NCBI GenBank assembly: GCA_026874595.1
Contig: CM049322.1
Span: forward strand, 57,164,386 to 57,228,385
Source: Sipunculus nudus
Lineage: Eukaryota > Annelida > Sipuncula > Golfingiida > Sipunculidae
Length of the DNA stretch: 64,000 bases
Direction of reading: 5' to 3'
Positions within the stretch are counted from its first letter, which is position 1. The number at the start of each line of letters is the position of its first letter. Shown here one piece after another: positions 20,565-33,632 of the stretch. The translations under genes were made by a program, and so were the position numbers. The notes below the pieces were generated by a model, which saw nothing but the letters and a program-made list of their open reading frames with translations, was not told the origin of the DNA and did not search any database.

Positions 20565-23500
20565 CTGAAACACAAAGGCAGGTATAATATATAATTAACT
20601 ACCAATGATTGTGCATCCATGGAGTAAACTGGAAATGAATAAACGAATAATACAGTGTACGTATTTCTTTGAACAAATATTGATTTCTGTTATTACCCAG
20701 GCCAACAAGTTTATGTTTATGTCTCTTTGTCTGTCTGTCTGTCTGTTAGTAAGTACAGTTATATTTACGGATTTTGATAACATTTTTTTAGGAAAGCTCG
20801 GCAATGATAGAAAAAACAACTGATTAAATTGTGGGGATGATCCGGATCACCATTTGGATACAGGAATGTTTTTTAGAAAGATGGCAGAAAGTCACGTTTC
20901 AGACTTTTTAACGAGAAACCATGTCTGCGGCCCAGCATTCGAGATCAAATATATTCTAATTTTTTATTAGTACGAATGTAGACGTTAACCTGCATAACGA
21001 TATGAAGCCTAGACGCATGATAAGAGATACTAAGTTGTCGCATGGTGCTGGGTGATATATCAAACACTATATCAAAATTAAAGTGACAAATAACAGTCCC
21101 GGAAAAATGAAGTAATCGGGTCATGTTTAGCAGTGTTTAAAGCGGTCTATTCACCTATTAGGCATATTAAATAACCATGCAGTACTGTAAGTTCTCTGAA
21201 AATATCATCGTAACAGCAATCCCAAAACTGTTTGTTTACTCCTGTTGATGAGTAGAATAAGTCTCGCCTAGCGCGATCAGTCGCGAAAAACATTCTTATA
21301 GTGCACACCCCACCTGGTGATCGTACAGCGCAACTTCACAAATCAGATTTTTTAAAAACTTCAAACGGATGTTTCTTTTGTGTCTTTTTCTTTCGTGTTT
21401 TTGTCTTGTTTTGGCAGTTGTCATGTATCCGCAAGATCGGACCTATTAACACGCATTCTCCTTGTGATAATCAGAAAGAAAATGACTCCTTTTACTGCGC
21501 ACAGAATCATAATAACATAAGAAAGTTGGAGATTTGTGTGGTGGTATAGTCTTGTTGTATATATTTTTTTTTATTGATCCAAAACAGCCTTAGATAATGA
21601 ACACATGATTACATATGAGTATGTTCTTTAATGAACCGTACGTGTCCTTTCCTCCCCAATATAAAAGAGATTAAGAATTATAAAGCAGAGACCGATTTCT
21701 GTCTTGACGATGCACAGACTACTGACACGGTTTCTAACGTGTTTAAACAGCAGTGCCATCCAGATAATAATTATAGATGTAATAGAATATTTTATTTATG
21801 GATGGGCAAAGATTATGTCTCTTAAAGCCAACGTATGGTGAACGAGGTTGCTTGAGACATTTGCAGGTGCATGAAATGTTTTGGAATTTTAACATTTGCA
21901 TTAAAACGAGGTTTTTCCTTTACTTCATACTTGATGGTTTGGCAATAAATATCGATGTACAACGCTTATGGAGCCAGACAAAATGAGCCTGAATATAATA
22001 TCGTAGCGCCTCATTCACTCAGGCAACTTATAAAATGACTGAAATTTTTTAAACGAATGTAATTTTTCAGTCCAAAAATAGGAGTTATTTACAAAAATTT
22101 GTGAAAGTTTCCTCAAATGATAATTAACTAAATTTGAAACGATAACTTGCAATGTGGCATGATTTGCTCGTTTCCATGACATTGTGAAACCCAGGTATAA
22201 AAGCACAAATTAAATAATTCCTGGAAATTTCGAGAATACTAAATAACTATCTGTGGATCTAAGGGGTGGGGGTGGGAGGGGAAGGGTTCTCAGGGGACGT
22301 TTGCGCCTAAGTATTTTTACATCAAAATTGATATATGTTGTCTGTTTTTGAAGCGAGAAAATTCCCTGTAACTTTTACGACAATTGGTTTAAAATTGCTG
22401 ACATTATGAAAGAAATTGTAATAATTTTCTAACACTGAGGGAGGGGAACACAACTCCCGAAGTGTAAAATGAAATTGTTTCCCTGAGACAGTGTAACTAT
22501 TAACATATCATATGATAATATAATTATTCCTGCAGGATACAACATTTAGCCAAATGGACATTTTTGACTGTATGAAACATTAAATTATGTAATTATATGA
22601 TGTAAAATATATCATATATATTATAAAATATATTATATATAATTATGTAAAACTAGAGTATATGATTACGGATTACTCATCCTGACTACTCCGACTGCGT
22701 TTTGTGTTTCAAACGCATTGTGTACATTTCCTTAGTGACTGTTATATGTAGCGATATGTTGACAAGTTTATTGATTTCGCCATTCATCAGAATGCCTTTA
22801 TACGTCACGCACGGAATTTAAAGCTGCGGTAATTCGGGATCCACCTCATCACATTTGTTAAAAAGGTTAGGGTGAGGCGATCGTTGTCTAATATATTTGA
22901 TAACATGGGGTACATTTTATTATCCCTTTTTGTCAACCATACGATCTGTTTGACCGTCTGTAAGTATATTATTTTAAGTATTTTTTTCCTGGCTGCAGCT
23001 AGAAACCGGCGAGCACATGAATGTGTAAATTAATTTACCTCCTTGTCAATCAAAAAAGTGAAATAATGGTACATTGTCATTTCAGGCCATTTACTGCCGG
23101 CCGATATATAAAATACTATCAGTATAATAAATATCATGTCAAGGACGCATTAAGTAAAGTTCATTTCCGACCTGTAGATAATTAACAAAATAATTTGCAA
23201 ATGTAGAGCAACTTCTGTCTCAAGGTTACACAGATCGCCGTAGCCGTGTCATCTTTCTGTAGCGTTTGCGCATCGAAGTACAAAACCAAGTTCATATAGT
23301 ATCTCTGGGGTACAGCAAATATCACTTGGGCCACATGAAGCATTTTTCTTTTATTCCAACCGTGGGTAAAAATCACTTTTAATAACAGGTAGCTGTTTTG
23401 CAAGAAGCGTAAATGCATATTTGCAATATAAAAAATAACGTGGTTTGTTCTCATTAGCAAAGTACCTCCACCCTTACGGATGTCATTTAAAACACGCCCG

Positions 23501-24069
23501 TTGCTTACGCTGCAGAGGTTTTCCAGAATAAAACAACTTTATACGACTAATGGTTATTATTAGTCCCTGTAATATACTGATGCTCATACAGGGGCACACC
23601 AAACCATACATCTCAGTATATACATTATCTATTGACCATGCCCCATGACGCAATGGTTTAATCTTAAATAACAAATATTACAGTATTTATTACTGAATCA
23701 CTACTTTGCTAGGTGGCGTTGAGTGAATTTTTCTTACCACCATTTAAAAAAACCCCAAAAACTTACAGTTATTGTACAGTCTTGTTTACAAACATACCAT
23801 GGTAGTCTCCCAAGATTCTATTTAAACGCTGATTAGACAGCTAAAGGGACTTTACATGATGTACCCTTGCCTGGTACGGATGGTATATTAAAAACAGTCG
23901 ATTGACTTCTCTTTTGTATTGTTTTCTTGTGTATAATGAACAAATTGACGCTAAATACTTGCTGTAGGTTAAGAACTGATAAACATTTAAAATTCCAAGA
24001 AAACATTAATACATTGTTCTTTAGGAAGAGTTTTTCTTCTTCTTACAACATTATGCGCGTACTTATCTC
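20565..24069. other. 3.5 kb without a recognised gene
   Basis: A+T-rich DNA with short open frames that look random. Small features only: a TGTC run near 20730, A+T palindromic stretch near 22590-22650, G-rich patch near 22261-22290. Probably the intron between the candidate first exon and the 20.5-kb exon. No RNA gene seen. Confidence 0.4.
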
Positions 24070-25495
24070 TGGGATATGATATCTTTCTCTGGTTGAATGA
24101 TATCTAGTGACATTACAATCACGGAAGTATGACAGGGATTACAAGGCAGGAGATGTGACTAGGATAGATGATACATATTAAAATTACAAGGAAAGCGGTA
24201 TGACTGTGTTGAATGATATCTAATGACATGCAATTGAGGGAGGATGACAGGTGTTGACTGATATCTGGTTACAATACAGTGGAGGGTGGTATGACTTGGT
24301 TGAAGGATATCAAGTGGTATTACAATTGATAAGGTGAAACTTGCTTGAATGATATCTAGTGACCTTATATGCGAAGGGATATGACTGTGTTGCATGATAT
24401 CTATAGTGAAATTACAAGGGAGTGTATGATTGGGTTAAATTATATATTGTTACTTAACAAGGGGGAGGCATGACTGGGTTGAATGATATCTAGTAACATT
24501 ACAAAGGATGGTTATGACCGGGTTTAAGGATATCTACTGAAGGTACAAGGGAGGGGTATGACTCTAATGAATGATATCTATTGAAGTTACATAGGAGTGG
24601 GTATGACTTGGATGAATGATGTCTAATGACGTTACACGGGCGAGGGAATGATTTGGATGAATGATAATCTCGTGATGTAACATGGCAGGGGGTATGACCG
24701 GTTGAATGATATCTAGTGACGTTACATGGGCGGGGTATGACTCGGATGAATGATATCTAGTGACGTTACGTGGGAGGGGGTATGACCTATTTGAATGATA
24801 TCTAGTGACGTTACATGGGAGGGGGTATGACCTATTTGAATGATATCTAGTGACGTTACATGTGAGGGGGAATGACCTATTTGAATGATATCTACTGACG
24901 TGATATAGGAGGGGGTATGACCTATTTGAATGATATCTAGTGACGTTACATGGGAGGGGGTATGACCTGTTTGAATGATATCTAGTGACGTTACACGGGA
25001 GGGGATATGACTCGGATGAATGATATCTAGTGAAGTTACATGGGAGGGGGTATGACCTGGATGAATGATATCTAGTGACGTTACCTGGTAGGGGGTAGGA
25101 CTCGGATGAAAGATGTCTAGTGACGTGACATGGGAGGGGGTATGACTCGGATAAATGATATCTAATGACGTTACATGGGAGGGGGTATGACCTTCTTGAA
25201 TGATATTTAGTGACGTTAGATGGGAGGGGGTATGACACTGTCGAATGATATCTAGTGACGTTACATTGGAGGGGGTACGACTGGGATGAATGATATCTAG
25301 TGACGTTACATGTGAGGGGGTATGGCCGGGCCGAATGATATCTAGTGACGTTACGTGGGAGGGGGTATGACTGGTATGACTGATATCTAGTGACGTTAAA
25401 TGGGAGGGGGTATGACCGAGTTGACTGATCTTTAGTGACGTTACATATGTGGGGAATGACTCGGATGAATGATATCTAGTGATAATCTCTTTCAC
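24070..25495 (+). repeat. 45-bp satellite array A
   Basis: Units with 'tgaatgatatctagtgacg' then 'ttacatgggagggggtatga', period 45 bases, clean from about 24700 and degenerate to the left. Since 45 is a multiple of three, two minus-strand frames stay open for over 220 codons; they are not genes. Each unit carries TGACGTTA. The array ends at the same flank ('ggttgatatggtca') as array B. Confidence 0.9.
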
Positions 25496-25898
25496 TGGTT
25501 GATATGGTCATGGTTCTAGATAAATAAATGTGATAAAATATTCATGTTTGAATGATATCATTTTAAATAATATTTAAACCAATGAAAAAACGACAGTATC
25601 AACTACCTGAGAACGCAATGACACCTTACTGAGAGAATCCAAGTATCAGCTACATGAACACCATGACATCTTAATGGGAATTTTATGTGACCAGTTACCT
25701 GATTACACAATGACACCTGAATGTCAGGTTACAGAATCAGCTATCCGGGCATATGAGGACAATGTACTGACAGAACTTTTCTCACCAAAACCTTGCATAT
25801 ATAGGAGTATGAAACAGGTACTGTACAATATCAGTGTTCAAACTAACAGCGAAGCTCCATATCTGCTAATTTATCCCTTCAAATAAAAAACTTCTTAC

Positions 25899-26003
25899 CT
25901 GTGTTCCACAGATAATTGATTCAAATGTGTTTCACCTCCTATGTCATGTCCTAAGTGCGCACTGCGGGAATGGCGGACCCGACGCAGTTATAACTAGCCA
26001 AGT
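25899..26003 (-). other. Candidate first exon, copy 1
   Basis: Begins about 30 bases after a TATA box and ends at a strong donor CACAG|GTAAGAAG. Non-coding and CpG-containing ('ccgcgcatgtgc'). The direction fits the NLR gene downstream on the minus strand. The start is estimated from TATA spacing. Confidence 0.4.
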
Positions 26004-26030
26004 GCGCCTTTTGCACATGCGCGGATTCGA

Positions 26031-26037
26031 TTTTATA
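26031..26037 (-). promoter_or_regulatory. TATA box, promoter copy 1
   Basis: TATAAAA on the minus strand, in 'ttttataaaatcgaatccgc', kept in the second module copy. It is about 135 bases from the donor of the candidate first exon. Confidence 0.45.
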
Positions 26038-26650
26038 AAAAATATACACAAGCCTAGGGGTGTCACTTATGTTAATATTTCACGAGAGATTCTTTCAATA
26101 TAAAATGGCAGTTTATTGACTTTGTTGATAAAACATGTCTATGTCATGTGATCAATATTTATACAAACTGCACAACCTCTAGTTTGCTATATAGGTAGGT
26201 CAAGGATTGGCATAAGAACATAGGATCAACATACATGAGTAAACTATATCACGCTCTCCTCAGTGAAGGCCGCCGTATTGAATAAGGCAGAATACAAGAG
26301 GTAATAACTATGAAAACTAGGTCAATACATATCGACTCTGCGCTCAGAGAGAAGCCATTTATATGAAACCCTGGTTGAAATGACTAAACAACTAAATCGC
26401 GTTTTTACTGCAGTAGGTTTGTGTCCTCTTTAATGTCCCAAGGCCGCACTGATCCCTGCCAACTAAAGTAATTTTAGTGTATATTAATTCGTGTGACCTG
26501 TATCACTAAACTTCAGCACATTTCTACATGATTAAGGGCTGTAAAATATACCTGATCTATTTAAATGTACTTCGGGTCCAGAATCAAGGAAAAACAAGGT
26601 AAACAACAATTAATTATAATCTCCTTCCCCCAACAAATACTTACATATAT

Positions 26651-27108
26651 ATATATCAACTAAATATTAAAACAAATCAATTGTTTCTAACGAGTTGATT
26701 CATTTATTCATTTTTTATGTCTCCTCTTAATTCTGGGTAAGAAATGACTTTTTTTATTCGCGTCAATCGAGCTCGTTTAGCAAATAATAAGTTAATATCA
26801 TCATATGAGAGAATATATATGACGTTGAATGAAAATAACGAACACGGAATGACGTTTTATACTTTGTATTAGAAGTTTTGTACATTCTATTAAAGAAGCT
26901 TTTTATACAGTCTTTAAATAAGTGCCAATGCTTTGACGTTCCTTCTCCCCCGGTAGCAATGCACAACTCTCTTTGCTGGTAATATAAATTGGTATTGGCT
27001 ACTTAGACCAAGGATTCGGTATCCCAAATTCTATATACACACACATGCATATATATATATATATATGCGCATATATATGCGCATGATCGTATATATAATA
27101 TATATATA

Positions 27109-27145
<37 letters not shown>

Positions 27146-28609
27146 CCAGAATTGATAAAAAAATTCGTGCTCCTGGGGATAATCCGCTCAGTTGTCAAGG
27201 CATGAATGAACCTGCATTGGGTCGAGGCACATGAATACACGACACACTATTGAGAAAAACCCGCAGTAACAACAGCGATCAAAGTCTCTATCAGTTTGTT
27301 TTTAGTGTCCCATGGTTATGAGAACAATATGTGCTTTGCTGTTGAGTGAGGTACGGTGGGTGCATAGGCACCTGAAAGGTCGAGTAAACGCACACTCACA
27401 AGGCAGGCATAGGCGAGACCCCCAGTCAATACAGAACGGACAGCCGACCCAGATTTCGCTGAACTTTTCTAAAATCTTTATTTATGCAATCATCATTTTT
27501 TATAGCCCACGAAGATTTTATGTTGGACAAATTTATGATTTTTTTGCATGCAACAGAGGATGTAGTGAGACACACTAATCACGTTTATTGGGGAATAGTG
27601 ATAAGGGAGTAAATAATGACCTCAAATTTGTCAGAAATTAAGATCCTGTTAACGCAGATATAAAATGTATAATTCTCCATTGAACTGTTCCAAAGTAAAA
27701 AAAAAAAAAAAAAACATGCTATATATTATCTTGCATAATTTAAGATTTTCTTTTGTAAAGCGTGAACACAATGATCTATATTTTGTTTTGTATCCAGAGG
27801 ACAAGCAAATTGGCACTATGACGCCATGACATTGCACACATTGTGTTAGGTCCAAAGCTTCAAATGCTTTAACACAAAGCGCCAGGGGTGCCACTTAGAA
27901 AATATAAACAAAGTGAACTTTAGGGTAAATGCCTATAAGTTTATAAGTTTACCTGTCACCCAAGATACGTTTCATGTAATTTAATCCTGCAAGTGTGCAC
28001 GTTATACATCAATAGAGAACTACGAATATAACGATTACCTATACCATGGTTTCAATTTTAAGCACGAGTGTAATATATATTGCTTCATAATTGTATATTT
28101 ATGTGATTTTTATTATGTGTCCCTGGGGCTTAATGGAGCCTTACCAGGATATTTGTTTCCAATTTTTAAAGCCAATGAGTTCCTTAAAATCCGGCTCTCG
28201 TGGTTTATGGGTAGAGCACGCGGAGATCGAATTTGAGAATTTTACAGTTAGCCCCATCAAGGGCGAGAGCTCATAAGGATTAATGGGGAGACTGTTACCA
28301 ACAGCCGCGTTGCACTAACAAACGAGTGCACCTTATGGGGGCTCCTCAGGGTTATAATCCAGCAATGAGATGACACGCAGGACCCCAAAAATAAAACGCC
28401 GCGCTTTTTTAATCTTAGTATCACCATGGTAAATGTACATGGTAAATTCGTTTCCAGAGTTGGGCTATGCATGTGACATATGACAACTGCAGGGAACTAC
28501 CATGTCTGTCTCCAGGTGTTGGAATCTGTAAATCATATCATCGTCCCCTGAGTAGAGATTAATAGGATTTACACAAAACACAGGAAGAGTATGTAAAAAA
28601 CTCAGATAA
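26651..28609. other. Spacer between the two modules, A+T microsatellites
   Basis: Contains (AT)n at 27053-27066 and 27109-27141 and a poly(A) run near 27700. The rest shows neither gene nor array; the open frame at 27312-27578 has no recognisable domain. Confidence 0.45.
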
Positions 28610-30235
28610 TGGAAGACCTAGGACTGTCGTGGCTTGGTTGAATGGTCTCTGGTGACAGTACAAGGTTTGGGTTATGACTGGGTCGAATGATCTCTAATGA
28701 CAGTAAAGTTGAGGTGGTATGACTAAGTTGAATTATGTATGGTGACACTAAATTGAAGAGTGTATGGTTAGGTTGAATGATATGTAAAGGCAGTACAAGG
28801 GAGTGAGTGGGTAAGACTGAGGAGAATGATATCTAGTGACAGTACAAGGAAGTGAGTATGGCTGGGTTTAATATTCTTTAGAGGCATTACAATTTAGTGG
28901 GTATGATTGTTTTGAATGATATCTATTGACGTTACATTGGAGAGGTATGATTGAGTTGAATGATATCTAATGACGTTTTGCGTGGAATAATTTGGGGGAA
29001 TGATACCTAATGACGTTCCATGGGAGGGGGTATGAGTTGGATGAATGAAATCTAATGACGTTACAGGAGAGGGGGTATGATTTAGATGAATGATATATAG
29101 TGACATTACATGGGAGGGGGTATGACTTGGATTATTGGTATATAGTGACGTTACAGGGGAAGGGTAAGACTTGGATGAATGATATCTAGTGACGTTACAT
29201 GGCAGTGGGTATGACTTGGATGAATGGTATCTAATGACGTTATATAGGAGGGGTATGACTTGAAGGAATAAAATCTAGTGACGTTACCTGGGAGGGGTAT
29301 GGCTTAGATTAATGAAATCTAGTGACATTACATGGGAGGGGGTATGACTTGGATGAATGGTATCTAATGGCGTTATGTAGGAGGGGTATGACTTGGATGA
29401 ATGATACCTAATGACGTTACATTGGAGGGGGTATGACTTGGTTGAATGATATCTAATGGCGTAATGTAGGAGGGGTATGACTTGGATGAATGAAATCTAG
29501 TGACATTGCATGGGAGGGGGTATGACTTGGATGAATGATACCTAATGACGTTACATTGGAGGGGGTATGACTTGGTTGAATGATATCTAATGACGTTACA
29601 TGGGAGGGAGTATGACTTGGATGAATGATACCTAATGACGTTACATTGGAGGGGGTATGACTTGGTTGAATGATATCTAATGGCGTTATGTAGGAGGGGT
29701 ATGACTTGGATGAATGAAATCTAGTGACATTGCATGGGAGGGGGTATGACTTGGATGAATGATACCTAATGACGTTACATTGGAGGGGGTATGACTTGGT
29801 TGAATGATATCTAATGACGTTACATGGGAGGGAGTATGGCTTAGATGAATGAAATCTATTGACATTACATGGGAGGGAGTATGACTTGGATGAATGGTAT
29901 CTTATGACGTTATATAGGAGGGGTATGACTTGGATGAATGAAATCTAGTGACATTACATGGGAGTGGGTATGCCTTGCATAAATGATATCTAGTGACGTT
30001 ACATTAGAGGGGGTATGACTTGGTTGAATGATATCTAATGACGTTACATGGGAGGGAGTATGACTTGAAGGAATGATATCTAGTGACGTTACCTGGGAGG
30101 GGTATGGCTTAGATGAATGAAATCTAGTGACATTACATTGGAGAGGGTATGACTTGGATGAATGGTATCTAGTGACGTTACATGGGAGGGGTATGACTTG
30201 GATGAATGATATCTAGTGACTTTATCTGTCAGTGG
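28610..30235 (+). repeat. 45-bp satellite array B, with higher-order units
   Basis: Same 45-base family as array A. 'gatacctaatgacgttacat' recurs at about 29401, 29537, 29627 and 29761, i.e. steps of about 135 and 90 bases, showing copying of two- and three-unit blocks. It ends in the same flank as array A. Confidence 0.9.
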
Positions 30236-30875
30236 TTGATATGGTCAGGACCCATTACTTCATGGCTCTAAATGTATATGTTAATGTATAAATGAATGTG
30301 GTAAAATATTCAAATGATAAATTGTTTTCGGGTTGTTAGTAACTGATTCTCACTTTCTGATTACAATTCGGTGTCTTTTGTATACCATGGTGATGAAACT
30401 AAAAAAAAAATATCGAAACAAAGCAGCGGTTAATGGGAAGGAGATACAGAACTGGAGTGTATTTATAACCGCTGCGTACGGCGAGTGACATTGTGAGTCT
30501 TTTTAGTCTGACAGTCACGTGGGTATCAGTCTAACTGCAACATTCTAACTTACTTTGGAACCAATTACAGTATCAACTAACTGAGAACGCAATGACACCT
30601 TAATGCGAGAATCCAAGAATCGGCTACATGAGAACACAATGACACCTTAATGGGAATTTTATTGAATCAATTACCTGATTACACAATGACACCTTAATGT
30701 CAGGTTACAGAATCAGCTATCCGTGCATAAGAGGACACTGTACTGACAGAACTGTTCTCACCAAAACCATGCATGCATAGGAAAATGATACAGGTACTGT
30801 ATAATATCAGTGCTCAAACTAACAGCGACGTACGTTCCATATCTGCTAATTTATCCCTTCAAAAAAAAGGCTCAC

Positions 30876-30988
30876 CTGTGTTCCTCAGATAATTGATTCG
30901 AATGTGTTTCACCTCCTATGTCATGTCCTAAGTGCGCACTGCGGGTCTGGTGGACCCGACGCAGTTACGAGAATATAACTAGCCAAGT
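30876..30988 (-). other. Candidate first exon, copy 2
   Basis: Counterpart of 25899-26003. The donor differs: CTGAGGAACACAG|GTGAGCC. That both copies keep a working donor and TATA box, although the surrounding sequence differs, is mild support for function. Confidence 0.4.
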
Positions 30989-31015
30989 GCGTCTTTTGCA
31001 CATGCGCGGATTCGA

Positions 31016-31022
31016 TTTTATA
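31016..31022 (-). promoter_or_regulatory. TATA box, promoter copy 2
   Basis: TATAAAA on the minus strand inside 'tttataaaatcgaatccgc', same context as copy 1. The 5-kb element sits only about 120 bases upstream of this TATA box. Confidence 0.45.
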
Positions 31023-31159
31023 AAAAAAGATCTACACAAACCTAGGGGTGTCATTTATGTAAATATTTCCAGAGAGATTCTTTCTGTATAGAAAACTGTT
31101 TATTGATTAGCTGTAGCTTGCTAGGTAGGTCAAGCATTGGCATCCCAGTCAAGAAAATG

Positions 31160-31870
31160 AACTCACAGTGGACTCACAGTGAGCTCACATATGATCTCAT
31201 GATGTGAGGTCACAGGGAGCTCAATCTGTAACCACCTTCAGACATCACAGTGATCTCACAGTGTGAGTTCTCAGTGAGGTCACAGTGTGAGCTCACATTG
31301 ATCTCACAGTGTGAGTTCTCAGTAAGGTCACAGTGTGAGGTCACAGTGATCTCACAGTGCGAGTTCTCAGTGAGGTCATGGTGTGAGGTCACAATGATCT
31401 CACAGTGTGAGTTCTCAGAGAGGTCATGGTCTGTGTTCACAATGATCTCACAGTGTGAACCCACAGATGTTCTCATGGTATGAGATCACAATGAGCTCAG
31501 TTTGTAACCATCTTTAGACATCACAGTGATATCAATGTATGAATTCTCAGTAAGGTCACATTGTGAGGCCACAGTGATCCCACAGTATGTGTTTTTTTTA
31601 AGGTCATGGTCTTTGGTCACAGTGATCTTACAATATGAATTCTCAGTAATAGCATGGTCTTGGGTCACTATGATCTCACAAAGTCTCTTCTCAAAGAGGT
31701 CATGTTCTTAGATGACAGAAAGCCAACTTTGTGAGTGTCAGTGAGAACATCCTGTTGGGTCATATTTGTGTAGTAGAAGAGTCCAAAGTAATGTCACAGT
31801 GTGGGATCACAGGTAACTCACAGTATGGGAACACAGTGCAGTAAAAAGTGTGAGGTCACAAGTATCTATG
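31160..31870. repeat. Left subterminal array, 48-bp units
   Basis: 'gatctcacagtgtgagttct' followed by 'cagtgaggtcacagtgtgag', period 48 bases near 31250-31440, looser up to 31870. Open frames on both strands here are by-products of the repeat. Confidence 0.8.
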
Positions 31871-32818
31871 TAATATTATTATTTATCTTTTAAAATTTTG
31901 TGTTGTTCATAGGGCTAAAATATAAAAAAATATAGCCCACTTACAATGTGTTCTTAATAATTTCCAAACCCATGCATAGGATGCCAAATGTTACACACTT
32001 GCATTCTGTCCTGCCTTTTGCCCCCCCCCCCCCCCCCCCTTGCCTCTGCTGATTTTTCAATCAAGTTTTGTTTTGCTCAAGCTATGGCTTCGCCATGATG
32101 TCAGATGTGGATTCACAATAAACTAATATTGTAAAGTGTAATTATTTTCTGAGAAAGGGGATGAGCATCCGTATGTTAGGCAAAAGTAATTGACACAAGT
32201 CATGTGAAGAGCTGTGGATTCACTTCTCTAGTTGAGAAATGCATGTATACTTTACAAACACAGAAGCCACATATCAGATTTCATAACACATATGTATTTT
32301 ATAATCCAGTAGTGTACAGAAAAGACAGCAAACAAATCACTTGTGTATAATTTGTATTGATTCTTTTGCAAGAATTTTCACTTTTACTTAAAGAATAATT
32401 TTTTATATTTAAAATTTTATTGTCACATATTCTATCTCATCATCAATCACAGTCAATTCAGATCAGGTGAGAGAAACTGCTTGTCAAACTCCTATCATAA
32501 TATCCCAATTCAACTTTATGCAACTAACAAGTAAGCCTCGTTCAATTTTCCAAGTTCATTGATTATAATATTTACAAAATGAATAATGATATAATAATAT
32601 AATATTGAAAAAAATAATTTAAACCAGGCTGAATAAACTGTACTTCAAGTACTACTAAATCCTAAGTACTACTAAATCCTAAATTACTAGATATGTTCAT
32701 TATCAACATAATTTTTGTGTATTCATATTCAATTGAGTGGCCACTATCAGTAATGATTTATACTCTTAACTGCTAGAAACTCATATGATTAAAATCATTA
32801 CATTTGATTGCCACAATA

Positions 32819-32849
<31 letters not shown>

Positions 32850-33632
32850 GTGTTATACATGATTAATTCAGTTACATGTAATGAACTTGTCTTAAAGAGT
32901 AAGAGAATCATACATGAAGCATGTGTGATCTCAGTATCAACATCCAATAAATTTTATATGGTGCACTGTGCAAAGCAAAGAATATGTTTGTAAATATCAA
33001 AGTGGACAAATAGTAAACATTAATAGTATTGTAAATCCTAAATCCCCCCCCCCCCCCCAAAATGCTTTTATGAATTTACATATTTGTGCGTATTCAAATT
33101 GAGTGGCCCCTATGAAGGAACCAAAATATCTGCCAGTATTCATAGACAAGCAAAGGGTGAATCTGCTACGTTTCAGAAACAAGCGATTAATGGGTAATGG
33201 TGCTCAGCTGATTTTGACTATGATAGTCATTTTGTAAACTATCAACAACTGGAAAAGGGCTTAGTTCTGAAGTTATATAGTCTGCATGTTAGCATTTGAA
33301 ATAGCTCAGAAGAAATGCCCCTTGAAACTTTGTCCACGGATTGCTGAACTAAAATTGTGACATGACTCTCAAAACAATAATTAAATTAGCATAAAAACAT
33401 TATCATCTGAATTCCAATCTCAACAAGTTGACTTTGGAAACATTGGTTGACATTGGGATATCCTGAAGTCAACCAGACAGAAAGCAGACTGACAGAGCTG
33501 AAGGGCCATTGCTATGGGCATAACTCAGAAGACACAGGGGAGCCTACAGATCATTCTAACATATACAAAGAATTAATATCCCTTGTACTAAACTGATATA
33601 CACCACAACTGTACAATTGTAGGGTAATCCAC
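31871..33632. other. Element interior, A+T-rich, no gene
   Basis: Contains poly(C) runs at about 32021-32039 and 33043-33057 and (AT)n(GT)n at 32819-32850. Nothing else is recognised. Confidence 0.5.

Larger units (their letters stand above)
25496..26650. repeat. Duplicated module, copy 1 (intact)
   Basis: Shares clear homology with 30236-31143 and, continuing, with 36223-36690. It contains the minus-strand TATA promoter and first-exon candidate. At 26207 the join 'ggcataagaacatag' is uninterrupted, i.e. the empty site of the 5-kb element in copy 2. Confidence 0.8.
30236..31143. repeat. Duplicated module, copy 2, left part
   Basis: Homologous to 25496-26207. Ends at 'ggcat' where the 5-kb element begins; the rest of the module resumes at 36223. 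A plus-strand open frame in copy 1 is broken by a stop here, so it is not conserved as coding. Confidence 0.8.

Noticed and set aside
24564-25495. Overlapping minus-strand open frames of 224 and 257 codons with 15-residue repeats
   Set aside because: Produced by a 45-base tandem repeat without stops; two frames are open at once, units vary without regard to codon position, and the homologous array B does not keep the frames.
25674-25886. 70-codon plus-strand open frame in module copy 1
   Set aside because: The duplicated copy near 30650-30860 has an in-frame stop and indels, so there is no constraint on coding.
27312-27578. 88-codon plus-strand open frame
   Set aside because: Composition and end look random; no motif, no neighbouring exon signal.
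28190-28360. Possible tRNA or SINE promoter boxes ('ggttataatcc')
   Set aside because: No cloverleaf could be formed and the A box is not convincing.
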